Source: Uloborus plumipes (lineage: Eukaryota > Arthropoda > Arachnida > Araneae > Uloboridae). Taken from it: a stretch of DNA of 64,000 nucleotides. Positions 1 through 14,300 of the stretch are shown here, piece by piece. The notes under the pieces were generated by a model. It saw nothing but the letters and a program-made list of their open reading frames with translations. It did not search any database and was not told where the DNA came from. How positions within the stretch are numbered: position 1 is the first letter of the stretch; each line of letters starts with the position of its first letter. The translations under genes and the position numbers were made by a program. The DNA lies in contig JAXGGA010003455.1 of assembly GCA_038373865.1 (NCBI GenBank), forward strand, positions 1 through 64,000, written 5' to 3'.

Positions 1-2255
1 ACTAAATATAAAATTTAAAACTCTTATTTAAATTCAATACAAACAATCCAAATGAACAAAACACATGCTATAATATTGCAGATTATCTCTTTCTTTTTCT
101 ATGAAAGGGAACATAAATTCATTGCTATAAAAACAATATGGCAGTGCTCAAAGGAAGTTTTAAACATTACAGAAATTTGTGACTACGAAGAATGCACTGC
201 AAATTGTGTAAAATAGTTGAAGCTCGGTAAAACAACCTCGGAGTGAATTTTAAATTCAATTTGGTGGATTGTTGAGTGGTGCAGTTTTAAGGATACTTTC
301 ACCTTATTTGACTTAAAATGGAATGAAGTTTGCTTAAATTGTATGGAGACTTCAATATTAAAAAAAGGAAAATACATTTTTGCTTTTTTTTTTTTAAATT
401 AAAAGTTTAAAATAAACATGACTCATATTAGCGGCAGTTACAGTTTTTGCTTCTAATATTAAGATTATGTTGTTTCAATAATATGAAAAAATGTGGGAAA
501 TTTATAAATTTTTTTGTATGTTGGTTGGTTCTATTGCAATTTTTGCCTCAACAGCCTGAATTGGTAGAGCCTTAAACTATTTGTATTCAATAATTTATAA
601 ATAAATTTGTAATTTAGGAGAACATATGTTCCATAATGATCACTGATCTTAAATTCAAAAATCTCTTAATGCTACATGCATCTGAAAACAAATTTAAACA
701 GATTTTTTTTTTTCACCAGTTCATTTTTATAAGAGAAAAACTTGGGGAAAAAAAACCCATCATAATTAAATTCTTATTTTTTTACCTCTAGATAAAAAAA
801 TGAACTAAATAATACTTTATTAATCCACATACACCAACTTTTGAGCAGTTTAAATATCTTACAGATGCGATAACATAGAGGGCAATATTGAAAGCTGGAA
901 ATTTGTGAGACTGGCATAAAATTGGTGAAGGATTTTAGCAACAAAATCTTGATTGTCAAAAGGATTTGAAAGATATAACTAGCGATTCTTTAAATTAAGC
1001 CTTTACAGGACTAAAATTTGGAAATTACTTATAACTTTTTTGAAGAAAAACAAATTTTTCAGGTTAAAAATTTTTTTAAAATGATCATATAAGTTTGTTT
1101 TCCCTTATAAATGATGATAAACTTACCTTGCGGCAGGTAAAAATTTAAGAAATTCAGAGTAAATACAAGAATGTGTTGTTAGATCTGTTTTTGGGGGAGA
1201 CATTTGAAAAAGAAGGAAAATGAAACAAGCATATATTTTTTTTTCTTTCTAAATGGGCTGCTTAAGAAGCTTAATCCTTTTTGCAGAGGTAGTGCGATTT
1301 CCGATATTGCATCCAGTTTTTCATGTGGCACCAGTAAGAAGTGGATGATTAGAATGGGGTCAAAATTATCCATGCCATATACAAAACTGCACTACAAATT
1401 AAATTTTGCCGAGGACATTTAAAGCCAAACAAATACCCAAAGGATCTTTTAAGCGATATGGGAGCTAAGAATTTTTTGTATCTTGAAAATCCATAGATTA
1501 GCCACCATAGGTCAGAACCTGTATCCAGGGCATGGAAGATTAACAAGCATGTTTTTAAAATAATCAGATTAATAGAATTTTCTACGTAATCTCGCACGAA
1601 AAGGTTTTGTATCTGTGATCATGATCACTCTGCTGCAGGGTTTTCTTCAAACATTTTAATCACTGAACAATCTTTTCTGCAAGGAATTACATTGTTTTGA
1701 TGAAAATTTAGGAGATATTTAAATCCTTATGGAGTTTGGGAGAAGGCATTGAAATTCTGAATGAATCGGTAGAGTTGGCAGCTCTACAATTGAGTCTCTG
1801 AAATTTCTTTGATGTTTCGTGAGCCATTTCGCAAATTTTTCTCTGACCATACAACTTATGAATTACAAACATCCAGCTACTTCATATTTTCAGTCTATAA
1901 AGCCGTTTCTCGAAAACATCATTAGTGTACCAAGCTTACAATTTCTGAAGGAATTTAGGATTTAAGTTAAATTTCATTCACTATAAAATAAATCACAAAA
2001 GTTTCAAACTATAACTTAGTGTCATTCAAATGTAAAACATCAGCAAAAACAATCAAATAAGTAGCAGCATTTATATGAAGGACAGATGAGAATAATTCAA
2101 GATGTTAGAAGCTTCAATAAATCAGTTTCTGCCTTCAGCATACATAGATACAGGGTACAAGATACAAAGTCTGCAAAAAAAAAACAACATTAAACGAAAA
2201 TTGTAAGCATGTATGAAAATTACATTGACACAACATATGATACTTACAACAAGGA
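1..2255. other. Downstream of gene 1; no feature seen
   Basis: AT-rich; presumably begins with the 3'UTR of gene 1. A minus-strand AATAAA at 821-816 is too far away to be assigned. No frame longer than 82 codons and none with recognisable content. Confidence 0.5.
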
Positions 2256-2336
2256 TCAATGGCAGTAACTACATTTGGGATGACAGCGAACTCCATTTAA
2301 CATACACTTGCAGCCACCACTTGTATCACCCCGTCC
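2256..2336 (-). CDS. RBCK1-like: Exon 14: C-terminal Cys-rich tail and stop
   Basis: TTTAG acceptor; [15 protein letters not shown] then [11 protein letters not shown] and TGA (2258-2256). The human tail is the same in pattern, ending CH. Structural work on HOIL-1 assigns these cysteines to a two-zinc cluster and the last His (H510) to ester-forming catalysis; the residue is present here as H1313. Confidence 0.95.
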   Translation of the reverse strand, partial: GRGDTSGGCKCMLNGVRCHPKCSYCH

Positions 2337-5300
2337 CTAAATAAATAAAAAATAAACTATATATATATTAACTTAATTGAACCATTTGTCATATACTGAA
2401 GAATTATTGTGGCTCAATTTTTTGCAGACATGATCAATGTTAGATTTATTTCGTGAGGAAAGGTAATACTACTTCGAACTTCGATTAGTGCTCTCAGAAA
2501 AATTACAACCATTATGCACTTCTTGAGAATTTGGTTCTTATTACATACACACACAAACACGAAGTTTTGCTACATATTACATTGCACCCTGTTAACAGAA
2601 GCGACACACCTCAAAAATCACCAACTCCTGCAAATCAAAAATCGCATACAATTAATAAGTATTTTAGCTCTGTTTTCCTCACTTGAGTTTTAAGAATAAA
2701 ACTATATTGTTTTGTAGAATTATAATTATCACCATAACTCACAAACTCGAATTTTCGAGTAGTATCGTTTTTTTTTTTTTTTTTTTTTGTCAAGTGCAAT
2801 ATCTCATCAAAACCATAAAACGTACAAAAATGCAAGTGTTGCTTCTATCGTAAAAAGTTGTAAGGATTTCATGCAAACAAACTCATTTGTTTTGGTCAGT
2901 ATTTCTGGACCTCAGAACCAGAATGACACAAGTCCAAAAATGGCGATTTTCACTTTATTAGTGCATTGTATGTAGAATCTTATTCCTCATTGACACATGA
3001 GAACGGTATTCTATAAAACACACAATTATTTAGCACCATTAAAAGAGCGCGAGTGCCATCCTTTCTCGACAATCGTCACCCCCCCCCCCTTGAGAAGTTA
3101 CAAAAGTGGACTTACGTGAGTCTGGTTCTGAGGTACAGGTTTTAAGAAACACCTGGTTAACAACTTTGTCACAAATGGTTTCCAATTAAATCACTTGGCA
3201 GCATTGATAGTGACCAGATCAATATTTGAAACCATTATTTATATAATAAATAGGGGCTTGGCAATAGCATGCCAGCATTATAGCATCTACCTATAATAGT
3301 AATCTTCAATTCTAGGAAGGGAAACGTGTGAATTATGGACCAAATGTCCTCTTGTCGAATGCTACTTCTACATGCTTTTCTATCGCCCTTCCACTTGTTA
3401 AATTTTTTTGCTTTAAAAAAAAGAAAGCGTTTGAGCTTTAATCTTGACTGGTCTAGTTCTTCTAGAGATTTGATACAGCGACAAATCATCAATCTCAAGA
3501 AAAAAATCAACAATTGATGCTTCTGGGGGATGAATTTTTAAATTTCGTGTCTGTGGTAAAAATATGAAGAGTCATACTTTCTTTCCCTTTTGCTTACTTT
3601 GTTGGCTGGTTTATTTGTGGTAAAATTAATAATCAAGCAAAGCAAACCTAAAACACTTGTTTGTTGGATTTTTTTAATAAGTTTTTTCAAGCACAAAAAT
3701 GTCAAGCGTCTTTTTTTTTTTTTTGCATTTTTGATACCCGGGTTTAGTCTTCTTTTTTTTTTATATTCTCATGGTAAATCAAAGGTTTACCTTATGTGAT
3801 GAACTACACCAAATAATATGCACATCTGAAATAAATTAATTATTTTAAAAGACCCTGACGTAAAAATAAAACACAGCAAAAGAAAATTAATTTACCAATT
3901 GATTCAAAATGTCTTTGTTGTTTTTGTGATGCAATAAGGAACCAAAAAATTACCACATTCAGGGAATTCAGATGAACAAAAAATATTTCTACTCTATTTA
4001 AATTTTTGAGGGACACTGGGAAAGCATAATGACTACTATAATGGTTACTATACATAAAAGCAGCATTAATTATTCAGGAAAATCAAAAGTAAGCGTAACA
4101 AAGCAAATTTATCCCTTAAACCTCTGGCTGCGTGTCTCGCAATTTCCTCGGGCTATGAAGATGTAACAAAATTTGCCCATCCCACAATTTTCACGGAATG
4201 ACATAATTTAAAACCTTGTTCCAATTTTATTCTTTAAATGTCAGTCATGAATTTTCTGAAGTATTTACACTAACTGCTCGACCAGTTTACAAGCTTGATA
4301 TCTCCTAATTTAATAAAGTAAGGGTTTTCGCGAAAGTGTGTTGTTTTTTGCATAATAATTGGAGAAAAAAATAGTATTGTTGCTCGAATTTGGTGTAAAG
4401 AAGGTTAAGTAGAACTTTTTCTTGAACCTTGTTATAAGATTTATCATATTAAGGGTAATTTTTAATGAAATTTGTAAATTTTATACAATAATTTTATATT
4501 GGTTTTCATTAGGGATGCACCGAGTAGCACTTTGGCCGAGTAGCCGAGTTACCGAGTACCAATTGTTTTTTAAAAAATCATTGACATACAGCGGTACAGG
4601 GTTAGAAATCGTTACAAAATTTTATTGGTCTTCTCGACCAGTGAACAGGAAAATATACTGGTTAACAGACAACATCACTGGTTCACCTTAAATCATTAAC
4701 CACATTTTTTTTTCTTAAAAAAATGGTGGTCCTTGGATTGTTTATTATTTTTATGGTGATTCATGGTGAGTTTTACTGGTCTGGAACCAATGGACCAGCA
4801 GTAAATTCGAACCCTGACATATGAACTGATCATTGGAATGGATCTCTATGTGATAGTTCTTAGAACAAAAATCCCATTGAACTTAACTTATGCATTGTTT
4901 AAAATATTTTATTTATTTTGTCAAAAATTTTAGAAAAAAGTTATTTTTAAAATGAAACTACTTTAAATGAAAAATATTAAGTATCAATTAAGTTGGAATT
5001 ATATTAATCTATTATTGAGTAGTTCTAATTCTCTAAGCTTGAATAATTTTTAAAAGCTTTTGGGGACATTAAAATAAATTGGAGCATTACAAACTTGAAT
5101 ATTTTCAAAATTAACTTGAACATTTCTCACTAGATGGCAGTATACCCATAATAAAATGATTGCATTATATACATATATTTGCATATTTTTAATTATTGAA
5201 AAATGTCTCTTGAACTATTCAATTTTCTACAACTACCCGGTATCGGCCGAGTACTCGATCCAAATTTGGCCGAGTACCAAATATTTACTGAGTACTCGGT

Positions 5301-8300
5301 GCATCCCTAGTTTTCATACATAAAAAAACGCATATTTTCAAATAACTTCTTGAAGAAAATTGAGCAGTCAGAAGGTTAAAATTTAGAACTCAATGAAATT
5401 CTTACGCCAGGGCCCCAACGTGGTCCTTTGGTAACCCAGCACACTTCGGTATGACACATTGAGCACTTGAGCCAATCACAACCCCACTTTTTCATCATAA
5501 TGACCTGACACTGGGGGCATTCCATGGCTTCTCCATTTTCAACCATGCTCTAAAATAAATGGATGAAAGTAATAAGGACAGCATTATGTAACTAATAATA
5601 AATGTATGTAAATCTTAAACTGAAACAATATCATAGCTTAAGTAGAAAAGTGAGTCATCAATTTGGACTTGCTAATTATTATAGTAAATGATGCAACACA
5701 AAGTTGCAGTACATTGCACTACAAACTTACTTTCCATAGCTTTTGTGTTGTATTTTACTAAAAGAAAACTTGAAATATTGAAAGGAGTAAGTAGAGACTT
5801 GATTTTAAAGCAATTTTAAGGATGCTTTAAAATTCTCTTTCACTTCAATCCCCAATCTTTAAAATCCTATTCCATACTTTGAAAGTATCAATGCACAAAA
5901 TTTAAAATGATTCAATTATTTCATTAAATTTCATGAGCCACATGGATTAAAGTTAAATTCTGACTGCACTAGTGGTCAGGTTAATTTTTTTTATGCGCTA
6001 CTCAAAAATAATATTAGGAGACGCTTTATTAACTGTTTTTTTAAATATTCACCATCAAACAAAAATTCTTGAACAAAGGCTGCAACTTATTTGTCAATAA
6101 GATAAGTTGATCTTAATACCAGACAATTATTTTTCCTATATATACTAATCAAAGACTTTATGAGTATAAAGGCTCAATATCCACATAACCAGTATTACAA
6201 ATCCCAAAAGCTTTAGTCCTCTCCTGTTTTGTTGTTAAATTAAAAGTTCAGTTATATTATTATTAAAAATCTTTTTTTTAATTAAAAAATATGAAACAAA
6301 TAAAAGACGCATAGAGCAAACAATTCATACAAAATTCACTATTTCACAAAAAGGCAAAGAAGTAAAAAATTGAAAGCACAGCTACAGCTATAATCTTTAC
6401 TAAATTAATTGAATTCCTTAAACCAGTTGTGCAATGTGGCTGCCATCAGAAAACAATCAACTGCAAGCAAAACTAAACATTAATTGATTCATGTATGAAC
6501 TAGTGTATAAGCTCAGCGTCCTGCGGGTTAAAATGCAACATGCAAAATCCAAGAAGGTATTTTTTGTGACAACTTGGTCAGTTAAATTGGCGTGAAGGAG
6601 AAGGTTTAATCAAACTTAAATGAGCAATACTCCGCCAACCCGTTCATTTCGATCCAAGGACTGCAGTTTCGGAGTTGGACGGAACGAATTGGAGGCAAAA
6701 ATTCTCTTATAGAGCAAAAAGAGCCGAAAAAAACTGGTAGTTAAAGTGAAATTAGAATACCAGCGAGCGACCGCACATGGGAACAGTACAACTCGTAAAT
6801 TTTAAGTCAGAGCTCGGGTATAAAGCAGCGAGCAACGGCCCCTAAGCAAGGGCTAAGGCAGGAACATGCAATACCCCGCCAACTTGTTCATTTCGATCCA
6901 TGGACTGCAGTTTCGGGCTTTTTATGCCCTCATATTCTAATTTCACATTAGCTACCAGTTTTTTCGGCTCTCTTTGCTCCATAGGAGGATTTTTGCCTAC
7001 AACTCGTTCACTTTCGTATTCCATGCTGATGAGGGCATAATAAGCCGAAACTGCAGTCCATGGATCGAAATGAAGGAGTTGGCGGAGTATTGCATGTTCC
7101 TGCCTTAGCCCTTGCTTAGGGGCGGTTGTTCACTGCTTTAAACTTACGTGTTATTTATCTGCAATGATTTTCTAAAAATTGCCCTTCTACTTTTGAAAAA
7201 ATAAAAACAGCAGTATTATACATTCAAAGGTGAATACTCACGAAAGAAACATTTCTTAACCATTTGAATCGAGAGAAGCCTCAGAAAAACCACGCGACGC
7301 AGGGACAATATCAAACGCAAAATTAGATATCGACGAGAAGTTGGGATGAAGCACTAAATATTGATTTGAATGGAGGAAAGCCTTTAAAACATTAGGGATT
7401 TTGTGTGGAAGTTTCAACTAAAATTGGAATTAAAAAAAAGGAACTACCTGTCAGATTTATTTTCTAATTGGTCTCTGGATGTGCCCAGTGAGGACACAAA
7501 CAAAATGTGAAATGTTTAGCGAAATCGGACGGGTAGTTTTTGAGTCCATAAAGGACATACATATATACAAAGATACATGCATTCATTTTTATATGTAAAG
7601 ACTTATACAGCAATTTCATTTTTCCCCATTTTATTTCTTTTCTATTTTGGCATGCATGATAAATCCATTATACTGTACTAGGATATCCTACAGTTATTTC
7701 TGGGATTAAATGTCTTACCATAGTTCTCAAGCCATGATATATCCTTTAGAAACCTTTTATCATGCAAGGTCAATGTTTAACTAAAACAAAGCTACAAAAT
7801 ACTGATTTTTGTAAAATAGATCGGATAAAGGTTCAAAATTAAGGATGCATATTGAAAATGAAAAAATTCCTAATTTTTCAAAACTATTCAGGTTGATGAG
7901 ACCTATAACAAAGACTAAACTGCAATCTATGGACGGACTTTTAAAAGTGTTTGATTCTTGCAGTCTCGCCTTCAATCGAGAACCTTGCGATTATTTCTTT
8001 CAAATTCACTATTTTTAAGTTTTTTGGGACAATTTTTCCATGATTTTTGGGACATTGATATGTTTTTAAAACAGAAGCAAGACATGAAAAAAAAAATAAT
8101 AAAAATTATGCATCTGACCAGTTAAAATTTTCAACTTACCTTTAAATATTCTTTAGTCTTTCGAGCTTCCTCGCTGCTGTCACACCTGACTGCTACATCA
8201 TCTTGGTACTGGCGACAGTTTTTCCCTTCGTGAATAGCGGCACAGGTTAGACAATTGGTCCTCTTACATACAGGGCATAAGAACGTGTTGACATTGTCTT

Positions 8301-11300
8301 CAAAAAGACACCACCCAGGGCAGTCGGGAGTCTTGCAGTGAAAACTATCTTGGGCTTGACTCTCGGCTAAAGCCATGCTTTTTTGCAGATGTCGCTCATA
8401 GATATTTTTTGGGACAAGCTAAGGAACGAAATTTGTGTTACAATCAGTGGCGTGCGGAGCAATATTTTTTAGGGGACCAGTTGGTCAAAATAAATTACGA
8501 TACACATAGATAAAAAGATGGATATGTAGAACGATGGATATATAGAAAGATGGATATATAGAGATAGATGAAAATCTATCCGTGTTTTAACGAAAGTTTT
8601 CAGTTGAGTAATGGCTTGATAATGTCTTGATGTGATTTCTCGTGACGAATCTCTGCGTGCCTTATGGAAATTGCTCATGTCTGAAAATCCACTGGCATTC
8701 CAGACAGCTTTTTCCTTTTCAAAAAGGACGCAGGGCCACCAAAATAATTTTTTTCTTAACTTACAAGCAGTCAGCCATTTAATCGACTCATAGTAATCTT
8801 TCTTGAAATGCCGATTATAACTTTTCAGCTTTTGTAGATATTTCTAGGTCAGGAGTAGGCCTGCTCTGCGAAATTATTTGATCTTTCTCTTGGAAATTCA
8901 AAGATCAAAACGAACGTTTCGTGAGATCGTCCAGCCAAGGCTTCACTAGATAGCGTTTTATACAGGCTGCTTCATTTGATCAAAATCTTTGGGATAAAAA
9001 CGGATACATGTCGCCTAGCGACATCTATCGAATTTTGTGGTAACTAACATTATAAACAAATCAGATAATAAAAGACAAAATTAAAATTTAATTTATTGGC
9101 GACAATTTTACAATTTGGCATTCAATTCTATTTTATTATATTTTAACGTCATTTAATAGCTTGTTCGATTTGCTGGTTTATTCTGCATTTTAACGGCTTG
9201 TTTTAATTAGTTAGCGAATTATTTTTCATTTTAATTGATTCTAATTATAATTAAACTATGAAACGACACTGGCACCGCAGAGCGATAAATGGCGATTTTG
9301 GAACGATAGTTCCATCAAAACTTTTGATGAGTTTAGATTGTCAAATTAATTTGTTTGGCGAGTTTTTTGACAAGAATTCTCACATTATTTCGCAGCTTTT
9401 TTTTCAGTTGGCCCATTATTTTACTTTCAAGTATTAAACGTATGTGTGAAATTAGAAACAAAAAAGGGAAGATTTCGGTGATTGGAAGTCTGGTTATCTT
9501 TCCCTATTGGCGTTAAATCTTTGTGGCCAATTTATGAGCGAGGGAAATACTTCCTTCGCAAACATAAACTAAAGAGCAACAAAATAAAGTAATTATCGCC
9601 AAAAATTTGGCAACCACAGCAGATTCCCAATTATCGAAATATTATCAATGTGTGAAATTTAACATAAAAAGAACATTACCTTTTAATGTTGTGTAAATGA
9701 AAACAAAATTTTACAGTTGGTCGTCGTAATATTGTAGTTTTGTTTATTTTTTTCGTACTTGTTTGCTCTTTAGTAGCAAACGATTATATATGCTCATTTC
9801 GTTTTTACTAAAGAAATTAATATGTTTTGTTGTCAATCGTCTTTTCGTTGAACACCATCGCTTCATTAGTGTACATTTCATTCTGGGGCATCAAAATGAA
9901 ATGTCTCTACGAATAGATTCGCCATTTATCGCTCTGATGGGTCAACGCTATCAAAATGAACATCTGAGCTTTTGCGTAGCAATTAAGATCGTGTGAGCAA
10001 CAATAATGAAACTAAATAGTAAATAGAACAATCTTATTTCATTGCTACATTTTTATTTATCGGCTGCGAATTTAAGCGTATATTTTATTAATGCAGAGAT
10101 GTCAAAATTGAACGCCATTGCTATATGTTGCTAATTCGAAGAAAGTAAACAATGAATGAATGTCGTATGACTGAATCATGAGTTGCGACCAACTTTACCT
10201 GAAAAGGGAATTTATTTCCCCTAAAAAGCAGTACTAATAAGGCCTTCGGCATCAATTCACTCTGTACTCCACTTCAGTAAACTATATCAATATTTTTTAA
10301 CCCTTAAAGATAGGATGAACATCACTTTTTACAGCAGAAACAATGTGCTAATAAATGTAAACAAACACATCATTCAGCTCTCTCTAGCGGGCAAATCTTT
10401 ACCATTGATGTTTTGAGTAATGAAGCAGCCTGTATAAAACGCTATCTAGTGAAGCCTTGGTCCAGCACACAGCATTTCTCCTCCGAGCTCCCGGTCAGTC
10501 CGTTCAGCTGCGCATGCTCGGCAACTCCGTCCAGTTGGGGACTCGCTTTTTCGACCGAGTCCCTTTCCATTACGAATAATTTTCACCAAAGACAGGAAAA
10601 CAACTTTTGCAACAAGATTTGTTGTTTCCTGAAGCTTACATAGAAACCTACACACTAGGCGCTAAAACAAAAATTAATCCGTTTGCTTGAAAAATTCTTT
10701 AAATAATCAAATAAGCTTTCGAGCGAACGCCTAAGTTCTAGCAAAGCTACATGACATCGGGGGAACAGTTTCGTTACAGCTAGTCCCCTGAGTGAGTCCA
10801 TTCAAGACGTTGCGCACAGGGGAGAAAGGGAGGGAGGAGGAGTAAAAGAAGTGGCGTTTTAAAGGAAACTCGTATGTCTGCTCATGTTTTTACTTAATAA
10901 ATTGTTCTCGAAGAGAATTTTTTGATAGGGCAAATATTTAAGGGACTAGCCTAGTCCCTCTGGTCCATGGGCCGCACGCTACTGGTTACAATGTACTTAT
11001 ATTAACTAATTATATCAAGTGGAAATGAATTAATAAATAAATAACAAGTACTAAGATTAAGTTAGAAATTTAAATAACCTCTGACCCTGATTGCCGGAAT
11101 CATATTGAAACAAACTTCACTGGTCAGAAAGCATTTTAAATTTAATTAAATATATTTGTCTTCGAAAGGATATGGTAAACATGGAAAAGGAAAGATAATC
11201 CTTACTGTAAAATTTGCTTGCGGCAAAAGCAGAATAAAGAAGGAAAATTGAAAATTCTTATACTAAAACCAATTACGAGTATTTTAATTGTTAACAATTA

Positions 11301-14300
11301 TAAACTGGCGACAGATAAACATTTTAAATCATTGAGTTTTCTTTCCTCGTCGGCTAACAATGACATCGATTTCCAACCGTGTTTATTTAAGATTTAGCTG
11401 CATTTGCTAAAAAACATTATAGTTCGAGTTCTATTTTACAGCAAGAGAAGCAGCGAAGGCCGTAGCAGATTTAGCGTTACCCAGGGCGCACCACAAGGAG
11501 GCTTGCTACCTCTCCAATGACAGGGAAGCATCTTTTTAGCTGTCCCTCTCTTTTTGACATTCATTCCAATGACTACTTTCAGGTCCTCACATCTTCTAAG
11601 GCCACTTCATTTCTATACTGGACTGCAAGACGTCTTATGTTTGAAAGAACAATGACAGGCGTAATTTAAAAAAAAAAATTCTATTTTACACGGAAGTTCT
11701 AAACACATTTAAGCAGATGCAGATTTTTTTTTCTTTCTTTTATTACGATTGTTTTAAATTTTCAAGTATGTTAACACTTCAAAAATTGCAAAAAACGTAA
11801 TAACTTTGTTAATTAATGTCATCCGAAGAGGCTACCTAGCTAAGAACAATCTTGATTACTTCACCTTTCAAACAAAAAAAAAAAATCAAAATCGGTCCAT
11901 CACTTTAGACGCTAGAGTTCCAAAGATTCACAGATCGACAGATACACAGACACGTCTAACTTATAACTCCTTTCCTTATTGCATCAAGGGGAAAAATCAA
12001 ATAGGAACAACTAGTACAAATGGTACAAGAAATTCTCGTCTATTTTGGAGAAAGCAACATCAATAGAAGCCCTGGTGGGTGCTGCTATAAAGCGAGATTT
12101 AGGAAAATTGATTTTTTAATTAAAGCCTGTGTTAGAAACTGAACTCTGCAGGTAAGAGACGTTTACTCAATGCCTAGACTTTTGCTTCTGGGCACAACAT
12201 AGCAACTCAAGAGGCAAACGCCACAGACAACAGCCGTTTGAGGGAGTCACAAGAAACAATTTAAAAAAAGTCATACAATGAACAAGAAAAATTGAATCTA
12301 CTGGAATTTAAGGTTTACTTTTTGTCTTAAAATTAAGTGGTGAAAGTTAGACATTATTATGTTCAAAAAATCAAGTATGCATTTTAAAGTTACTGCTAAA
12401 TTTAAAAGCATGCATTTTTCCTCTCTGCAATTTTTCCATGTAGGCTCAGCGCCAACAGATAGTTAACTACTCATGAGAAGCATTAGATAGAAAACTGGAA
12501 ATGTAAACACAGGTTATAATTTATACTGCACTGTATTCAAAATTACATGACACTGAACAAATCTAAGTAACAAATGATTTCAAAATAATTTCTGTAAGTT
12601 ACAAAGCTTTAAATTTGTACATACACTTTTTTGATTTAAATAATTTCGAAGTTTATTTAACATATAAGAAATGTTTTCAGAATTTATTCCTAAATATGCA
12701 AAGTTTATGTACATTGTAAAATTATACTGCGGTAATGCACTGTATTCATCTTTTCTCAGCATTATTCTCAGAATTACAAGATAGTTGGAAAAAGTGGTTA
12801 TAGAGATAGATATTAACTTGCACATAAAATTGATCAAATTTTATTATCATCATGTCATTAAACTGCTAAAGTTTATTAAAAAATTCAAGAATTATCGAAA
12901 AACGCACTTACAGATTTTATTTCTCGCTCCTGCAAATGGCTCTCACAAGAATAGTCATCATTGCGAAAAGGACATTTAATTAAAGCAGTCTCAGAGTACT
13001 GAACAGATCCAGCCAAACATTCTCTGGAAAAATATGAGAAATAAAATGCTTAAAAAAAACCCTCTAAATAATTTTATTTTAAAGAAAATGTGAGTTAATA
13101 ATATAGAAACTGTCAATAAAAAGTACTACAGATAAAAGACTATATAATATAGTATTGTTGGTGCTATGAATTCGGTTGAGGCTTTGGAAGTCTAAAACTG
13201 GTTTTGGCCAGGGCAGGTAATTTTTACAACCTAGAACTGTCTAAAACCCTGAAAGTATCGTAAATTGCAGAAAAGTATGCTAAAGCTAACGGGGTCTAAT
13301 TAATTTGTATCTAGCGCAATATTAGTAATGTGTATCAATTTAAATATTAATTAATTATAATTAATGCATATTTGACAATATTTTTCTCTGAAATGTCCCT
13401 TAAAAAACATTTTACTTTAAAAACGGCCAATAACTATTACATAAAAACTTCCAAACATAAGAGTTGGTAGGGTTATGAAAAGGAACTTCTAATACTACCA
13501 AAATTATTGATTTCAGTTATGTTTATAACTCTAAGAAATGCTATGAAATACATAATATTTAGAAGCAAAAAAAAAAAAAAACTTCATCTTTTTACTGGTT
13601 TGTGCATAATAACATTTCACATGAAGTTTAAACATAAATGCTTTTTTAAATCATTGGGTAAAGAAAGATTAGTTGACGATAAAATGTCTGCACTTAAATT
13701 TTAAAACTAGCGTAAATTTTATTTTTTATTGACATTTTTAGTGCAATGCTTTCTGTAACTAAAATAAACAATAAATGTATTGTAGCTTGATAAATTTCGG
13801 AAAAAGATATGAGTAATTTTCTACAGTAGATTGGGGGTAATGTAGTTTCAGATTAAGAAAAGGCACTTTATTTCATCACAAAAGTCAAGAGAGGAAAAAC
13901 TAACTCCAAAGCTATAAAAGAGTTTCAAACCAATACAGTGGAACCATTATTTTATACAACTTGTTTCGTACGTTATCCTGCTTCCAACGTTATTTTCTTC
14001 TGGTCCCCAAAAAAAGGCTATACTCTGTTAATGTTAAAAGATTCCCTATTTTATGTTTTTCCTTTGCAGAAAGTCCGCTTTTAAATGGCTTTTTTACAAA
14101 CAGGTCAAAATTGTTCTTCATCTACAAGACATACACAAACTTTTTTTAGATTTTTTTTCAACATAAATTAGTTCTGATCATCTGATCTCTCTTCTTTTAA
14201 AAATAACAGAGAACCAGAGCTGCTGACATTCTCCTTAAAATTTCCTCAACAGTCGATGTGGCATGAATCACCTAACACACCAAGAATTCCTTCAATATCA

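Noticed and set aside
6842..7024. 60-residue frame in the inverted repeat
   Set aside because: Frame arises from the repeat; no conservation between the arms at protein level.
11806..12066. 86-residue frame ending in a GACAGATACACAGACACG stretch
   Set aside because: Looks like the tail of a dispersed repeat (compare 7500-7590), but no boundary or domain could be shown.
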